A stretch of 60,000 nt of DNA from Lineus longissimus (GCF_910592395.1 NC_088312.1:7318001-7378000), one strand, 5' to 3'. Positions 13,161 to 25,135 are shown, counted from the stretch's first letter. The notes: a model not told the origin generated them from the sequence alone. Numbers and translations are program-made.

Positions 13161-15147
13161 CTACAAAGAGAAAGAAAAAGTACGTCTTATTTATTTTGTG
13201 GATATGCCCGGGTGAGGTGTGCACAGCGCGCGGTACGTACATGCATAATTGATATAAACCGCTCAGCTTCTGAAAAAACCGAAGCAGCATAAAATATACC
13301 GTGAAGGCAAAAGGCCTCTACGTGGGGATAGATCATCATGTCGATTTCTTATGAATTTTCCAATTACATTGTAAATGTTGTAATCAATATTCCTGCTGTT
13401 CTAACATGATAAAGCAATTAACCACCATCCAGTTACCAATTGAGGGAGCTTTTTAAATTCTGCGTGGGCATCCATTACGCTATAAGCTTCAGAGGCCGAC
13501 AAGACTGATACTCCGTGGTAATTGAAGATGTAAATTTTTTCGGATTATTGTTGATGGGAAGGTAATGGTTTGTTTTAGCTCCGACCGATGGCCCTATTTT
13601 TTCGTAATCCTTTGTTAGGTGTCTGATCATAGTGAAAATATTGTTATAGTTGAAGGCTATTTTTGAAGGGAATGCAAAAACATGTAGCACATTTTACGTC
13701 ATCTTCGCCTTCATTTCAGAATTATTCGGGAATTTCCGGAAAGTGGTGGAAATTTTCGGGATTTTTCGTGATGTCGAGAAAAACAGCTAGACCGTGCTAT
13801 GGCGTATTCTGTTTCCGAAAGTAGGTCAGTGTAGAAACTGAGGCACATAATAGCTCATTGTTCATTTAAAACATTTTTTACAATCCGATTCATCCACCAA
13901 ATTTAGTTCATTCTGCGTTGGTATTCGATTATGGGTTGAGAGTTTGCCCCTCGCAGACTCCACCAACCGCGTGCTTTATAGCCTTTCCAGCTCATGACTG
14001 TCAATATCCCAGGAGTCTGAGGCTCATAAATCAATGATGAGACGACCATTGATCCCCTCTAATATGATCGAATGCATTTAGGTGTAGACACGCTTCACAC
14101 GCCGGTCGAATAGGATAAAATCCCAGTAGCGAACCTTATCAATCTTACTAGTTTAAGATTTGTGATTTCATTCATGCAATCATCATGACCTTGTTTTTTT
14201 CAACCTCAGGCAATTTTTTTTTTAATTTAAATTTTAGATTTTTGATTTCCTTGAATGAAACTTTGTCTCTTACCGGCTTGCCAGTCGGATGTTGGCAAAT
14301 GTACAATATTGCAAAATTATAGTCCTCACTAAGTGTGACGAGAAGTTGTGATACATGTAGTGCACCAACGGTATGGCGCGTAAAGGAAAGGGTAAATTAC
14401 CACGAATCTTTACTGGTAGGCTACCCTGTAGTACAGCATGCAGTGTCAGCTACAATCCACGTGGTGGTGATCTTGAGTTACAATCCAATGAATCCAGCAG
14501 CCCAGTGATCCAGCGTTTTCGAATACCCCTCAAACAAGCCGACAATTCAATTTACTAATGACGCCGTCTTGAAGATGGCCGGGAATAGTATGAATTCTTT
14601 ATTAGCGTTGATCGCGGCCTTGGATTCCATCCGTCGATTTTAATCAAATTTGAATATGGTTGGAAGATGTTTTCAGGAGTAGAAAACGATGTGATGGGAT
14701 GAAATGCTTGTGGCTATGATAGTGATATTAATAGGTCACGATCAGCCAAGACAGTGCGCAGTATACACATATAAAGAGTAACGATTTTGATCTTCTAAAA
14801 TAGGAACTTCCCAGAGTCAGCCGGAGGTTTCAATACAAAGAAATGGCAACCTTTTCTGAGAGAGTCGAATGCCTCATGTTCCGTCACAAAAGCGAAGACA
14901 ACCTCAGTGCACTGAACTTTACCCGTTACTCTCTATTTGAACAAAGTCAAACAAACTCGGAAAAGCTGACATTTGTTAAATGGAAATAAAAAGGTATGAT
15001 GTCTGCCCACGAGTCAACTTAGATTATAAACATAGCTTTTATCTGGCTTCTATGGAATACTGAAAGCAGAGGCTGCAGGGCACTTTTACACCGCGCTGGC
15101 AACACCATTATCAGGTCAAAAATTAGGAATTAGTTTTCTACGCAGTG
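13161..15147. other. Probable intron or intergenic sequence right of the GPCR exon
   Basis: About 2 kb with only short, unconvincing open frames. It begins with the GPCR exon's splice acceptor and pyrimidine tract (about 13161-13180). If the receptor gene is complete, the exon for its N-terminus, TM1 and TM2 should lie to the right on the minus strand, but none of the frames here encodes a TNYYLFSLAVSDL-like segment. Confidence 0.5.
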
Positions 15148-15197
15148 CCAGAGTCTTTCAAATAAATTATTTTATTATTGTATTTAAAAGACTCTGG
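15148..15197. mobile_element. Micro-MITE hairpin (CCAGAGTCTTT family)
   Basis: A 50-bp near-perfect inverted repeat. The left arm CCAGAGTCTTTCAAATA and the right arm TATTTAAAAGACTCTGG pair over about 17 bp around an AT-rich loop. Single arms or degraded copies of the same end sequence occur at 22396-22412, 30275-30312 and 53558-53582, so it behaves like a short dispersed palindromic family. It codes for nothing. Confidence 0.65.
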
Positions 15198-15539
15198 GGT
15201 TTTCATGGTCGACACCCTGAAGGAACTGACTAAGCCACCACAGCAGCAAAAGGCAATCTTTATTGGAGATAAACAACGGTTGCCTCCTTGCCGAACAGAG
15301 TGCGATCATCGAACGAAAAACAAAATATGATTAATATCTGTACACCAGATTCTTTCTATCTTAAAATGGCAACCGGGCAAGACAATCAGAAGACAGCAGT
15401 GTGACCAGATCCTACCTCAGGATGAAAAGCAATGAAAGAGTATTGTTCATTTCTGGTATGCGTAAAAACAATAACATAAAACAATCAACTGATTTGGTGA
15501 CGACAATATTCAAGTCATAATTTCTTCTCTTATGTGAAA

Positions 15540-16328
15540 TGTAATGCCGCGCGTTGTGCTACCATGTAATGCCGCGCGCTCTGCTACGGGATGTTGTAAC
15601 GCCGCGCGCTGGATACCATGTAACTACGCTCTGCTACCATGTAACGCCACGCGCTGGATACGGGATGTTGGTTCTAATAAAGTGGGATAAAACCATCAGC
15701 CGATACCCAGTTTAACGTTAGGTTTGCCCCTCCAGAGGCGGTAAATATTGACCTGGCAGTTTATAAGAATAGTGACTGCTGGTCGTCAACAGAGAGATCC
15801 GAAAGAACCAACTCAACAACTTAATATCGATTTCATACTTTTCAATAGGTAATTTACAACTATAGGATAAGATGGATAGAGTGAAGAGTTCCGAATTAGG
15901 CCTAGGAGAAGATAGAAGAGGAGACGGGAGATGACCTACCTTTGCCATGGAGGGACGGGCTCATACCAGGGACGGGCACACACATGACCGGTTCATTAGA
16001 ACTCATTGCTCAGAAACGCTGCTGGGGAATTCGGTGGAATTTAGTTACCTTTAGAAATCAGCCACGTCCCATGGCATGCGTCCATTGCCTAGGTCGGTCG
16101 AAGGGAAAAAAGCGATCTCTAGTTCATGGTCCATATGTGTCATATGTGGAGTCAAACGTGTCATCAGACCATATAAAATGACCAATCAGAAAGTGCCAAC
16201 GCATTAAGTTTAAAGCATTGAAAGATACACTCGTGATAAACGCATGTTGTTATTACCTGACTCACTACTGGCTAACCTTGATAGATATCAGATTGGCTAT
16301 CGCAATTAAATATTAAACCACCTGTCTG
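15540..16328. mobile_element. Dispersed non-autonomous element, copy A (tandem-repeat head)
   Basis: The sequence matches copy B (about 20637-21281) nearly base for base over roughly 250 bp (15655-15911 against 20766-21026) and again over roughly 250 bp (16077-16328 against 21027-21281). The left end is a degenerate tandem array of a 20-30 bp motif containing GCTCTGCTACCATGTAA and CGCGCGCTGGATACGGG. Copy A carries 165 extra bp (15912-16076) that copy B lacks. A 63-codon minus-strand frame is open in both copies, but the differences between them are mostly amino-acid changing (seven replacements against about two silent changes by eye), so it does not look constrained. No terminal inverted repeats or target-site duplication were found. 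No transposase or reverse-transcriptase motif is present. Confidence 0.75.
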
Positions 16329-18786
16329 TCCTCTAAGATGTTGTTGACAAGATACAAGCGTCTAGACGCCAGCCTTAAAGCTATATTTTTATACGCAGTA
16401 GTCTTACATGAAGTCTCACAATAATTGTCATTATTTTTCTTCAATCGTGACATAAATTCATGACAGATAAAGCTCTAGCCAAAATAAGTTACTCTTCATG
16501 TAAATGATCAAAAAAGAAAGCAAATGTGTGACAAAGTGTGGGAAAAAACGATAGACAGAAAATATTTGATTCAGCTCACCGCCTATACTGGCGCATCATA
16601 AAAACTCATTGGCGGCATGTCGTGTGTTTGGACGATTGTCTTTGAAACTAAACGCGAGACAAGTCCCTCTTTAGCCATACAGCATATTACATTTCTCAAG
16701 ACTTTGATTACATTTCCCGTCATGTACGGCCAGGTGCGTAGCGAGAGGGAGCAGGGAGCAAATGCCCCTCGCCAGAAGTCTCAAAAATGTGCTTTTTACC
16801 ATGAGTTTGGTAAAATAATTTTAAAAGTGCTATCCTGCGCCCCCTAATTATTCATCTGATTCTTGCTGCACTTAAACATACTCCGAATCATCACCACGGG
16901 AAGGGCACGGCAACGTTAGCTATCACATGATCAGTACATGTACGTCTGAAGCGATCAACGACATTTAACGAAAAGCGTATTATTGCCGATGTGACGCTTC
17001 ACTGCCCTTGGGGACAGATTCTTTTTCATGTACGCTTTTTACTCAATTATACCCAGCTATCGCCAGGAGGGTGATGATGCAGTGGAAGAAGCAAGAGTTA
17101 TCAACACTGTGTGAAAACACTGAATGGTGTTTGGTAAGGCGAATTATGTGATTTTTGCATCAACGGGAGAGCCACGAGACGCACTGATGGGTACTCTTTC
17201 ATTCACGAATGGCACAAAAGGTAATGACGAATGACACTAATTAAATTTCAAACCTAAATGCTTCTGCTGATGTAACAAAATCGGTGATAATCGCTCATGT
17301 GTTGTACATACCCTTGCTGGACTTGGTTGGAAGTGCGCAAATAATGACAGGCTGTCACCCCTAGACCAGGTAATATGACACTATCATCACCAACATTCGA
17401 TGCAAATGAAATTTACGATTGTAATTTTGCTTAAATTGGCAATTTAAATCGCGTTTGCAAAGTTTGTTATCTGTTAACACGACAGAATTATGCCTGAATG
17501 CATCGTTGCTAAGTTTCGTTTAATTAAGGCATCTCACCTCCTTTTAATTGCTTTAAAAGGAGGAATAAAAATAGAGAGGATTCTTGTTTGTATTGCAAAT
17601 CAAATGATATCAACACGAATGAAGTCAGCGGCCTGGCTTCAAACAAGGTGTATAATTAACGCATTTTTAGTGCGACATAAATCCTGAAATCAAGATTGAA
17701 AATAACCTAATTTATCGTCGATGCCCGATAATTCTCTCCGCAACAGATACATGTATGTTCAATGTCCCAGCTTATCTGATAAAGTAGGTTTTGCTGAATA
17801 ATATTAGGGATAAACCTCCAAGGGGTGCATATTTGTGTTGACTGAAAAATAAACCCTAAACGTTTTTCAAAAGCTAAAAAACCTTTATTTCTAAGAGTCG
17901 AATATAGTATAGGAGTAGTTGTCCCCTTTCTGCTCCCTTTGGCACAAAGATGTGCCGTGGCTAAGATGGGATTTGATAATGCAGTGTTTTCGCCTCACCA
18001 TGTACTGCAGGGTACTGCACTGTGCGATGCTTTGGCTCATGATTGGAGCCTACTCAAATACGTACATAAAACCTTGGTAGCATTTTACGGCTTTCTCAAA
18101 GCAATTTCAGTTAGATTATAGCTCAACAATTGCTTTTTTTAATTTCGGCGAAATATAAAGGAACAAATGACATTTTGACATTATGAGGGGATGCTGAATA
18201 GATATATCATGCGATAAATACTTGAGTGTAATTGGGTAACCATACATGTAAATAAACGAGATCACGTTAAGCGAATACCAGCACTATTTATCAACAAGGA
18301 ATTCAATTGTATTGACGTGCTGCCATGGAAATGGTCACATGATTTGTTATTTCAATTTGCGAGTCTGGCTGATGAAGGTTTTTTTGCCTATCTCATCAAA
18401 ACGGCAGGATCAAGGATATAAATAACAAAACCACTCCGCTGATTTGTTCTTCAAAACATCCATTGGTATGCATGGTCTGGGAATGCTTCACGAAAAAGTG
18501 AACATCAAAGCTTCACCAGCACTTGGCATATCACGTGAAAGCAGGTGTGTTCAACAGTGAGCACTAAATCCAAGTTCTGTAATTCTTTAAACACCATCTA
18601 AGCATTCCTCAAACAAAAGGTATCAAAACTCTATCAGAACTGTAGACGGAGAACATTTTTTTCTTGTAGAACGTTGGTTGTCGCATTCAAGTTGCAACAG
18701 AAGCAAAGATGCTAAAATAAAGCAAGAACTAAATTTGTCTCACGGCTAAAGTTTGGACTGAACAATAACTCTCGGAAAAAAAACTT
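16329..18786. other. Non-coding stretch
   Basis: About 2.5 kb without a recognisable gene. It contains one copy of a short dispersed repeat at 17812-17893, listed separately. The short plus-strand frames at 16617, 17490 and 17939 have no recognisable domain or supporting splice context. Confidence 0.5.
17812..17893. repeat. Dispersed ~80-bp repeat, copy 1
   Basis: It shares about 80 bp with 50381-50462, including the tract GGTGCATATTTGTGTTG and the following TTTTTCAAAAGCT...AAAAACCTTT. In the other copy the last part can fold as AAAGGTTTTT against AAAAACCTTT. This copy has several substitutions relative to the other. The limits of the element are unknown. Confidence 0.7.
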
Positions 18787-19052
18787 GTTTGTCTCCTCGA
18801 AGCTGAGCAACGCGGAAAGGCTTTAGCTAAATATTTTTAACTTTCAGCCTTTCCGCGTTGCTCCTCGTATGGTTGTCTCCTCGAAGCTGAGCAACGCGGA
18901 AAGGCTTTAGATTAAATGTTTTTAACTTTCAGCCTTTCCACGTTGCTTAGCTTCGTGGTTGTCTCCTCGAAGCTTAGCAACGCGGAAAGGCTTTAGATTA
19001 AATTATGTTTAACTTTCAGCCTTTCCGCGTTGCTCAGCTTCAGGGAGACAAC
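18787..19052. repeat. Three tandem copies of an ~86-bp hairpin-forming unit
   Basis: Three successive units begin with TTGTCTCCTCGAAGC (the GTCTCC starts are at 18791, 18875 and 18961). Each is itself an inverted repeat: the left arm contains GAGCAACGCGGAAAGGCT, the loop is AT-rich, and the right arm contains AGCCTTTCCGCGTTGCT. Units 1 and 2 have right arms that break off or diverge before the terminal GTCTCC complement. Unit 3 closes fully with GGGAGACAAC at 19043-19052. This looks like a MITE that was tandemly amplified, or a natural array of cruciform-forming units. No ORF is involved. Confidence 0.9.
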
Positions 19053-19193
19053 CATACGTGGTTGTCTCGATCATTTTACAAATGACTTTCTGAATATGTT
19101 CTGTGAATTTTTGACCGTCATAAAACATAGTCAGCAAGTCATTTGTAAAATAATGGAGACAAACATGAATACAAATCGTAGGGTATCACACAC

Positions 19194-19362
19194 CTATTTC
19201 CCCGATGGGATTCATCGAGAGAAATCTGCGTACATAAATGCAGTGGAACATTCTGGCCAATTTTTTCCCGAGGACATTCTATAATCCTGTTGGGCATTGA
19301 CCATGGTATGAAACTGTCAGTAGAACCACCAGTGTACGGATAACAAGACCATTTAAAATCTG
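19194..19362 (-). other. Exon-like open frame with candidate splice sites, unknown function
   Basis: I do not recognise the product. On the minus strand a pyrimidine-rich tract ending in GTGCCAG precedes an open stretch of about 56 codons, starting ADFKWSCYPYTGG and ending DESHRGN, followed by AATAG|GTGTGT, which could serve as a donor. Three cysteines are present. The opposite strand is also open across this interval, and the region abuts the hairpin array at 18.8-19.15 kb. The call is therefore weak, and the ORF may be part of repeat DNA. Confidence 0.22.
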
Positions 19363-19602
19363 CTGGCACAGAGGAAACTGGAAATGTTACAATAAAGTGT
19401 TGACAGAAGATTGATACAATGTACGAGCTGGCTTGCATTATACCTCAGGAGGGAAGGGGGTGTATTCTGCAAAAAGGCGTCTTCTTGATTGTGTTTTATG
19501 ATGAGAAATTCAATAGGATCGCACAGGATATGAGAGATTATAGCTGATGGCAGATGAGACACAACTAAACTTTCGATAAGACAGTAGAATTATAGAAATA
19601 TA

Positions 19603-19655
19603 GGCCTAGGTGCGAGCGGGCTTTGTTTAAAGACAATGGCTCCTGTATAGGGCGG
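19603..19655. repeat. Dispersed ~50-bp repeat, copy 1
   Basis: The block beginning GCCTAGGTGCGAGCGGGC and running through AAAGACAATGG and GGGCG is repeated at 41967-42016 with about seven differences over 50 bp. It may be the end of a larger element. No inverted partner was seen nearby. Confidence 0.6.
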
Positions 19656-20322
19656 GCCTGTATTCTTTCAACTGCGAGGTAGCGAAACACGTGGACCATC
19701 CAACACAGAATATGCATGATTCTTTGTCTCCGGTACCCCGGGTGTCCGTGCCGCGATGCACGGATGCCTCCAAGACCTCGATCTTTGACACATCAGCAAT
19801 AACATGCCAAGAGGGATCAACAAGATACAATGTACCATCTGAGTCTGAATTAAGAAAGATGTAAATAAAGAATACCGATAACACTATGGCGTTGACCTAT
19901 GATAAGAGTCCCTGTGCATACATGGCCGTCGGTTTATAGTACCAGCGTACCAAATGTAAGATGATCTATCCTTTCATTTTCAGATTCTGTCGGAATTGAA
20001 ATGTCAAACGCTACCTGAAGACATCATAGTTATATCTAAATGTAACCATTGAAGAATGAGAAGAAACTGGTCATGCCTTTGGCCCAGTCCAGCAATGGAT
20101 GAACTCGGGCGAGTGAAACTGTTCAACAGAGTCGCCTCCACTATCATTGATGTCAGCAGAATTGGTGCTCATATTGTAAGGTTGGTCTACGCTCGTGTCA
20201 TCAGCTGCATGTGATGCACTTGGCCTACCCATTCTATCATGATGGCATTCTTGACGATTCCTCTAGTAATCCTCCTTGGTGGCCACGGTCCGACGGCCGA
20301 ACAGAAGTCGGAACAAAACCTT

Positions 20323-20431
20323 CAGATTTTGCGTCCGATTACGCATGCGCATTGATAAATAACCGAGGTAACCAAGCCGTAACCAGGGGATTATTATTCA
20401 TGCGCATGCGTAAAACCCGGTGCAAAATCAG
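20323..20431. mobile_element. Short hairpin MITE with ACGCATGCGC arms
   Basis: An inverted repeat of about 109 bp. The left arm GATTTTGCGTCCGATTACGC continues with ATGCGCAT and an AT-rich end. The right arm, read on the other strand, is GATTTTGCACCGGGTTTTAC followed by GCATGCGCAT. The arms pair over roughly 37 bp with a few mismatches around a loop of about 35 bp. No coding capacity and no clear target-site duplication were found. It lies just left of the copy B element. Confidence 0.7.
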
Positions 20432-20636
20432 GCCGGCCGCGGCGCTAATTCAAGTCCTCAAATGAGTATATTCCAGAAACTACTTCGCCACGTTCCAGAG
20501 CAACAGCCACATTCAATTAGCCTTAAGTTTATGCTGTACATATGTGGATGGGTTTTATTCACTCATCTGATAGACCCAATGGAATCAGTAAAGCGGTTAG
20601 CAGTCATTTGTCAGGATAATCTTTCTGTCCTTGTGT

Positions 20637-21281
20637 TACTACGCTCTGCTACCATGTAACTACGCGCGCTCTGCTACCATGTAACTAGACGCGCTCTGCT
20701 ACCATGTAACTACGCGCGCTCTGCTACCATGTAACGCCGCGCGCTCTGCTACCATGTTACGCCACGCGCTGGATACGGGATGTTGGTTCTAATAAAGTTG
20801 GATAAAACCATCAGCCGATACCCAGTTTAACGTTAGGTTTGCCCCTCCAGAGGCTGTAAATCTTGACCTGGCAGTTTATAAGAATAGTGACTGCCTGTCG
20901 TCAACAGAGAGATCCGAAAGAACCAACTCAACAACTTAATATCCGTTTCACACTTTTCATTAGGTAATTTACAACAATAGGATAAGATGGACAGAGTAAA
21001 GAGTTCCGAATTAGGCCTAGGAGAAGTGCGTCCATTGCCTAGGTCGGTCGAAGGGAAAAAAGCCGCAATCCCTAGTTCATGGTCCATATGTTACATATCG
21101 GGAGTCAAACGTGTCATCAGACCATATAAAATGACCAATCAGAAAGTGCCAACGCATTAAGTTAAAAGCATTGAACGATACACTCGTGATAAACTCGTAA
21201 TGTTATTACCTGAATCACTATTGGCTAACCTTGATAGATAACAGATTGGCTATCACAATTAAATATCAAACCACCTGTCTG
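20637..21281. mobile_element. Dispersed non-autonomous element, copy B (tandem-repeat head)
   Basis: This is the second copy of the element at 15540-16328. Its left end is a cleaner tandem array: about five copies of a ~25-bp unit containing GCGCTCTGCTACCATGTAA, then the variant GCGCTGGATACGGGATGTTGG shared with copy A. After that it follows copy A closely, except for a single clean gap at 21026/21027 where copy A has 165 extra bp. Homology ends at ACCACCTGTCTG in both copies. The tandem unit is related to the 27-bp minisatellite at 7412-7949 (reverse complement). Confidence 0.78.
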
Positions 21282-24200
21282 ATCCCAAAATGTATGTTAA
21301 ATGGCCTAGCACTATTAAGTCCAAATATATAATTACACAGTGTTTCTGGGCACTGTGACACTTGTGATACCCGCGGCAACACTTGTTGTCCTAGTTTCGG
21401 GATAAAGAAAGGATGAATGTAGATATCGTACAATTTCCCGTTCATCTGTATTGACTTGTAATCTGGCACGACATGACAAAACAAAACAACATACATTGTT
21501 TTTTTTGTCCTCAGGGACAAGTCAACTGAGATGCACCCAAAACACATTATCTTTCACCAGGTAGCCTAATGGTTCAAGCGGTGCAAAAACACCCCGGAGG
21601 AATATTCGGTAAGTGGCGCAGGAATTCCTCGCAAGTGATGATGATTTCGATAAGCTGGATGCTGCTTGAATGTAACAAGCCGAAAGAACAAAATGATACA
21701 AGACAAGGCGCGCGACGAAACGAAACAACAGCACCTGCCATATCATGTTCGTCGTGTCTTCACGACAGGCAGATAGTGGAAATTCAAAACGTATCAGTGC
21801 GAGACCTGATGCGTCCATCTTTTAATTGTCACTCATAATTCATTTTTGTTTGACTACTACCGCAATATGTTAGGTTTTCAATGATTTATGTATGAATTAG
21901 ATCAATGTTTTTGATGAGATTGCAGTCAATCTACAGCTTACAGGTTCTCTACTCATTAATAAGCAAATCACATTACCGTAGAGCTTTGATGCAAAATGTA
22001 ATGATCTAAACATTCGCTCACCAATTACCTTCATCTTTTACCCACTTGAATGTCTAGATTAAATAATTTCCCCGATCTCAGAAAAACGTGCAACCGTGAT
22101 TCAACTACAGTGCGTATGAGATTTCGTACAAGCGTCCTGAATTGTCGCCTGATACGGAAACTGATCACAGAATGCCATACACTGTTAGGCTCAATCTTAA
22201 TTAAAGCGCCATAAATCATTCTAAAGTTTCTGTTTTTCTGACTTCAAACTAAAGACGATTGTCATTTCACTGTCGGCATCACGGAGATATTACGCTCATC
22301 CGCAGAGAAATCGTGATCGATTGCGTAATGTTCTTTAAAGATTCGTTGTCCTTTCGCCTTTTTGCAGTTTATCAATGCAACATTTCAATAATCTTTTATT
22401 GAAAGACTCTGGTCAATGTTAGTGACTGGCTCTCTACATTTAAACACGGGAGGTAAAATCTGGGAGGTGAATATTACCACCAAAAAATATAAGGCCGGCT
22501 TATATATTTTGATATTACGCAGTATCATATCGATAGTCTAAAAATGGTCCCCATTTTGGGTTCCAAGCTCATTCGATACAAAAAATCCCTAGATGATAAA
22601 AAAACAAAAATCTGGCTGATACAGGTTCTATGGCCATGATATTGGGACTGTAAGGCTCTGGCGCATATTACGTTTTGCGATGGAATTCTGGTAATGTTTT
22701 CATGTCCGACGAACTGTTTTGAAATTGATATGATCAACACAATTCATGCTAATCTGTTTCAAAAATGGTCCGTTGATAACATCATATAACTTGTTTAATG
22801 TGATTCTATACACTTTAATCACACTTCAAAGAATTGATGGCAAAATGCAAGCAAATTCAATCTTTTTTGAAGATAATGTGCCGCATTGGAATCAAACACA
22901 AATTTCATTACAGAGTCTTAATGCATTTAGCATTTTATAAACCATGTTAGCTTAACAGCCAATTTGGAACTTATCATGGAAACTCAATGACAGGTACGTG
23001 ACTGAGAAGTAGAGACGTGGTGTAAAATATTGGACGCGCATGCCTGAGATAATGATTTCTGTTGAGGTAGATATAAACATAGTTCAGTCTGTCGGATCAT
23101 CTGTATAGAGACATTTGGGAAGAAAACGGTCCATTCTATACACTATAGCTCGCAATCAACGAAGAATCAGGAGATGGGATATTAATTGGTTCAGAAAGTT
23201 CACATTATCTATGGAAAGTGTGCGTTTGGTTCTGTGCTGGTGTCTAATGATTTAAAGTGTGATGGCAGGTAACTCACGATGTTTCTTCATCCAAAAAAGG
23301 GTAGTTATATTTATTCGCAATGGTTTTTGAGACAAAATGTGGTACATGTTTATCCCCTAACGCCGTTAGAGAACAGTCAGCAATCGCTGGAAGCTAATGA
23401 GTCTAACTCGGCATGTCCCGAGTGAAAGGCACTCAGATACGGAGAAGGGAGACCAGGAGAGAATTTCCTGGCAATCAAAAACTCTTAAAACGACTCCCTT
23501 GGTGAACATTTCGAAAGAACTTATTCGTAAGAAAGAACGCATAATCGTTGCACCGTCGTACCAAAGCTACGGAACGTGGCGGTTGGCGGTCAATTATACC
23601 TACCAAGCAATATTCCCATTTATTGAGCAAACATCAATCCTGAACAAAAATTGAATAGACTGTCAGGCATTTATTATTCATACTCTCTTCGGGAGAGTTG
23701 GTAAACGACTCACGTATCATCTCTATCATTTTTCTCCTTACTTGGTTCAGGGACCATGAAAAGCCAGCCCATAATATCACTCAGATCTCTCATAAATACA
23801 GACTTTATGTGATAGCGTAACCCCGATGCCCGTAACCAGAATACATCACCGTCACATTGTACGCGAAGGAAAAAGAAACTAATGATCAATGTGACTAATG
23901 TCAAAAGATAATGAAACGGAAGAGTGTGAAGCTTTGAAATGAAAGAGGCCACCTTAAGTGCGATAATTTGTCGTGGTCATTTGTATTATGACAATTTGAT
24001 TTAAAAGACAATTCCCCGAGGACAAGTATTGACAAACCACTCCATGTTGCCTGTTTGTAGTTGAGTAGGTTCAAATCCATGAACCGATGCATTAAACTGT
24101 GTAGTGCATTGCAGTGGACTCGTAACGCATTTGCTCAATGTGTGAGCCTACTAAAAACTAAAAAAAGATTAACACTTTTGCCAGCGTTCTTGAGCACAAG

Positions 24201-24351
24201 CCTTTCCTTTTCTTGATAGCATTGCCAATCACCTCACTCCCCATTAATAAGGTAGGCGATAATTATAACAAGACGATGCCACTTTCATCATGATATCCTC
24301 TGCAAACCATGATTCTTCAATATGACTTGGAAGTATGGGGACGATGCTTAA
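21282..24351. other. Non-coding stretch
   Basis: About 3 kb with no recognisable gene. The plus and minus frames at 21522-21838 overlap each other and have no domain. A single arm of the CCAGAGTCTTT micro-MITE, in reverse orientation, lies at 22396-22412 (TTATTGAAAGACTCTGG). Confidence 0.5.
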
Positions 24352-24428
24352 CGCCGCGTGCTGGCAACTACGCTCTGCTACCATGACATGGTAGCAGAGT
24401 GTAGTTACATGGTAGCAGAGCACGCGAC
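24352..24428. repeat. Palindromic remnant of the GCTCTGCTACCATG repeat
   Basis: It contains CTACGCTCTGCTACCATG followed immediately by its inverse CATGGTAGCAGAGTGTAG, then a further inverted copy TTACATGGTAGCAGAGCACGCG. The motif is the same as in the heads of copies A and B and in the 7.4-kb minisatellite. Here two copies face each other head to head and form a near-perfect hairpin. Confidence 0.8.
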
Positions 24429-25059
24429 TTAGTTTCATCAAGATCGAAGATTTGGCATTGATGGATCTGATTGCAATATATATCAGCGAGGCCGTCCCTG
24501 CATGCAGATTCTGTTAAACTAATCCAATCCGATGTCTTTTGCATGGATCAAGGATACCACACTGTGTCCCAGAAGACTCCGCTGGTCATTGACCTTGATT
24601 TAATTCCTCTCTCGTACATATCAGTCGAAATGTCATTTGTCAAAAGCGAGATGTATCCGAATGCATTTTGTGACATGAACCTATATATCACTACTTCCCA
24701 TGGCTCAAGAAGATGCTATTTCACATTGAGATTGGCGCACAATTGTCACGTTGTACATGTACTTGCGTGTACGTGATTTTACAAAAACGAAGCACCCATC
24801 ATAACATTAGTCATTAATACTTGTTTTTTTTAGAATGACAATCTGGTGGACGACTCGGCATAATGATCGTGATATTCCTTGGGCAAGCTTGATCCTCAGC
24901 AGATGGATCTGCCTATGAATTACTAAGCTGGCGCCTGTGTTATCAGTTTGAGCAACAGCTGTGGCAAGAGGGGATAATGGTTGAAGGTTTTCCAGCAGTT
25001 TTATGCAGCTGCATGTTCCAAGAGTAGGCAACAACTCTCACTGCTGAAGGGGGTTATGA

Positions 25060-25135
25060 ATCAATAGCTGGAGTGTCAACTTCGGGTTTCGAACCCACAA
25101 GCGTCGATTGCGAGTCCAATATCCACACCAGCAAA
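25060..25135 (-). mobile_element. tRNA-like SINE head, degenerate
   Basis: Read on the minus strand, the sequence contains a good RNA polymerase III B box (GGGTTCGAAACCC, from 25084-25096). About 40 bases before it is a stretch GTGTGGATATTGGACTCGC that resembles the A-box and anticodon part of a tRNA. A proper anticodon stem and acceptor stem do not form, so this is not an intact tRNA gene. A tRNA-derived SINE is the simplest reading; its body would run toward lower coordinates. Confidence 0.4.

Noticed and set aside
15718-15905. 63-codon minus-strand ORF shared by copies A and B as a transposon protein
   Set aside because: Differences between the copies are mostly amino-acid changing, no catalytic motif is present, and copy A and copy B start in unrelated sequence.
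25060-25135. Functional tRNA gene on the minus strand
   Set aside because: The B box is good, but the anticodon and acceptor stems do not pair. A SINE head is more likely.
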